Part shown: positions 55,341-56,438 of the stretch, piece by piece
How the letters are laid out: the number at the start of each line of letters is the position of its first letter
How positions within the stretch are numbered: position 1 is the stretch's first letter
Assembly: GCA_003281365.1 (NCBI GenBank)
Contig: QCCF01000011.1
Location: 1-56,438, forward strand
Reading direction: 5' to 3'
Length of the DNA: 56,438 nt
Origin: Prochlorococcus sp. AG-347-K18
GTDB taxonomy: Bacteria; Cyanobacteriota; Cyanobacteriia; PCC-6307; Cyanobiaceae
Notes under the pieces: model-generated
What the model saw: only the letters and a program-made list of their open reading frames with translations
What the model was told of the DNA's origin: nothing
The model's database searches: none
Position numbers and translations under genes: made by a program

Positions 55341-55583
55341 TTATTCCTCATCACTAGTAGGTTGTGAAGATGTATCATCTGTATTTTTTTTATCTTTAGA
55401 ATAACTAAATAAAAAATTTCTACCAAACCAATTTGGATTTCGCATGCTATTGGTTATTGATCTTGAAATTGCTCCTAAAAAAAAGATTCCAATCATTGCC
55501 CAAATAATTCTTTCTAAAGCAATTGCAGGTGAAAAACCTTGACCGGAATTAATAATTTCAGTAAGTGGGTCTAAAGGGTCCAA
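55341..55583 (-). CDS. Small membrane protein
   Basis: An 80-residue protein: MDPLDPLTEIINSGQGFSPA, one membrane helix (about 27-43, RIIWAMIGIFFLGAISR), then NPNWFGRNFLF and an acidic/Ser/Thr tail. Not recognised. It precedes purT by 11 bp; a 145 bp divergent gap separates it from the peroxidase gene. Confidence 0.65.
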   Translation of the reverse strand: MDPLDPLTEIINSGQGFSPAIALERIIWAMIGIFFLGAISRSITNSMRNPNWFGRNFLFSYSKDKKNTDDTSSQPTSDEE

Positions 55584-55728
55584 ATTTAAACTGATTAATA
55601 ATATTAATTATAAATGGTTAAATTGATGAAAAATTAAAACTTATGAAAGAAATAACCAAAACTACAATATAAATTAAACACAATAAAGTCTATACAAAGC
55701 TATCTTCAAAGGGTAATTTTTTTTAAAC

Positions 55729-56208
55729 ATGCAAGTTGACGTACAAAATACTACTGTTCTTTCCGCAGACGGATCATCAATAAAACTAGGTGAATATTCA
55801 GGTGAAGTAATTTTAGTTGTTAATGTAGCTAGTTATTGCGGAAATACTGCTCAGTATGAGGATCTTCAAAAGCTACATGATTTATATTCAAGCAAAGGCC
55901 TAAGAATACTTGCATTCCCTTGTAATGATTTCGGGAAACAAGAACCCGACTCTCTTTCAGAAATAAAAGATTTTTGCACAACAAAATATGGAGTTAAGTT
56001 TGAAATCTATGAAAAAGTTCATGCCAAAGGCAACACCACAGAACCATACACAACCCTTAACAAAGTTGAACCTGAAGGAGATGTTGAATGGAATTTCGAG
56101 AAGTTTCTGATAGGGAAAGATAGTAAAGTAATTGCAAGATTCAAGCCAGGTGTTAAACCGTTTGACGAAAACTTAATAGCAGCTATAGAAGTAGCTTTAG
56201 ATTCATAA
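55729..56208 (+). CDS. Glutathione peroxidase-family thiol peroxidase
   Basis: A 159-residue Gpx-fold enzyme reducing hydroperoxides. The catalytic Cys37 lies in NVASYCGNTAQYEDL, Gln71 in FPCNDFGKQEP and Trp121 in EWNFEKFLI, giving the usual catalytic triad. It is a cysteine, not a selenocysteine, enzyme. A second cysteine (DFC, about 83) could be the resolving residue, as in thioredoxin-using Gpx proteins. It protects against photosynthetic oxidative stress. Confidence 0.95.
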   Translation: MQVDVQNTTVLSADGSSIKLGEYSGEVILVVNVASYCGNTAQYEDLQKLHDLYSSKGLRILAFPCNDFGKQEPDSLSEIKDFCTTKYGVKFEIYEKVHAKGNTTEPYTTLNKVEPEGDVEWNFEKFLIGKDSKVIARFKPGVKPFDENLIAAIEVALDS

Positions 56209-56337
56209 AACTTTCTTATAATTTAAATTAAAATATTAAAAATAAAGACTTTTTATATTTAATTAAAAAATAAGCAAATTATTTAAAAATTTTTTTTTGG
56301 ATCCAAGCTTATCTAGTATTCTATTTTATTTTAAATC

Positions 56338-56436
56338 TTATTTATTATCAGAATCAACTTCTACATCTATTATTTCATCTTTAACAGTTCTTTTTTTAGA
56401 TTTAATTGATTTTACCTCTGGCTCTATTGTCTCTCC
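56338..56436 (-). CDS. C-terminal end of a protein, gene runs off the window
   Basis: Only the last 32 residues are in the window: charged and low in complexity (ETIEPEVKSIKSKKRTVKDE, then an acidic VDSDNK end) without a hydrophobic segment. This looks like a disordered tail. The protein cannot be identified from this piece. The stop is TAA at 56340-56338. Confidence 0.55.
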   Translation of the reverse strand, partial: GETIEPEVKSIKSKKRTVKDEIIDVEVDSDNK

Positions 56437-56438
56437 TT

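Overview
The window reads as chromosome from a high-light-adapted Prochlorococcus (marine picocyanobacterium). Base composition is very AT-rich (about 30% G+C by eye), intergenic gaps are short, and the gene set is cyanobacterial: chlorophyll-synthesis genes (acsF, chlH) and many small families known mainly from cyanobacteria and plastids (DUF2996, DUF3038, DUF4335, DUF2949, DUF3318, CGLD27/Ycf36, DUF2862, DUF3303). No rRNA, insertion sequence, prophage module or CRISPR array is visible. The strain cannot be fixed from sequence alone.

Layout. 1-31.7 kb is core-like. It holds a GDT1-type transporter end, an RNase II/R-like protein, a DUF2996 protein, acsF, the tldD-tldE-fmt chain, a TerC-type membrane protein and mfd. 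A leftward block follows (DUF4335, DUF3038, DUF2949, a UbiH-type monooxygenase, a membrane protein, dapB), then divergent chlH, then leftward folP-tpiA and an S4-domain protein. An ABC exporter, carB, and the DUF3318-rsfS-CGLD27-asparaginase run complete the region, ending at an initiator tRNA-Met with a clear terminator.

31.7-50.6 kb is richer in small and hypothetical genes. It starts with a DUF2862 protein and a three-gene ABC-2 exporter operon, followed by a candidate structured small RNA (about 35945-36079). Next come a TauE/SafE permease, an HNH protein, many proteins under 100 residues, a phosphoribosyltransferase overlapping a nucleoside deoxyribosyltransferase-like gene, rpsU, a Lys-Thr-Ala repeat plus helix-hairpin-helix protein, and a P-loop kinase. 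A renalase-like flavoprotein paired with an MTHFR-like TIM-barrel protein, an S51 peptidase, a GNAT acetyltransferase, a string of tiny membrane proteins and a metallo-beta-lactamase-fold protein follow. 50.7-56.4 kb returns to familiar genes: pepN, purT and a glutathione peroxidase, and a truncated leftward gene runs off the end.

How the genes work together: acsF and chlH act in chlorophyll synthesis; fmt and initiator tRNA-Met in translation start; rsfS, rpsU and mfd in ribosome and genome maintenance; dapB, carB, folP and purT in amino-acid, pyrimidine, folate and purine synthesis; tpiA in carbon metabolism. The main anomalies are an RNase II/R homologue lacking its recognisable catalytic motifs, two genes whose conserved or signal-like N-termini lie upstream of any ATG/GTG/TTG codon, the candidate small RNA, and two uncharacterised gene pairs (PRTase/deoxyribosyltransferase and flavoprotein/MTHFR-like). 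All identities come from reading motifs by eye; no database search was run.
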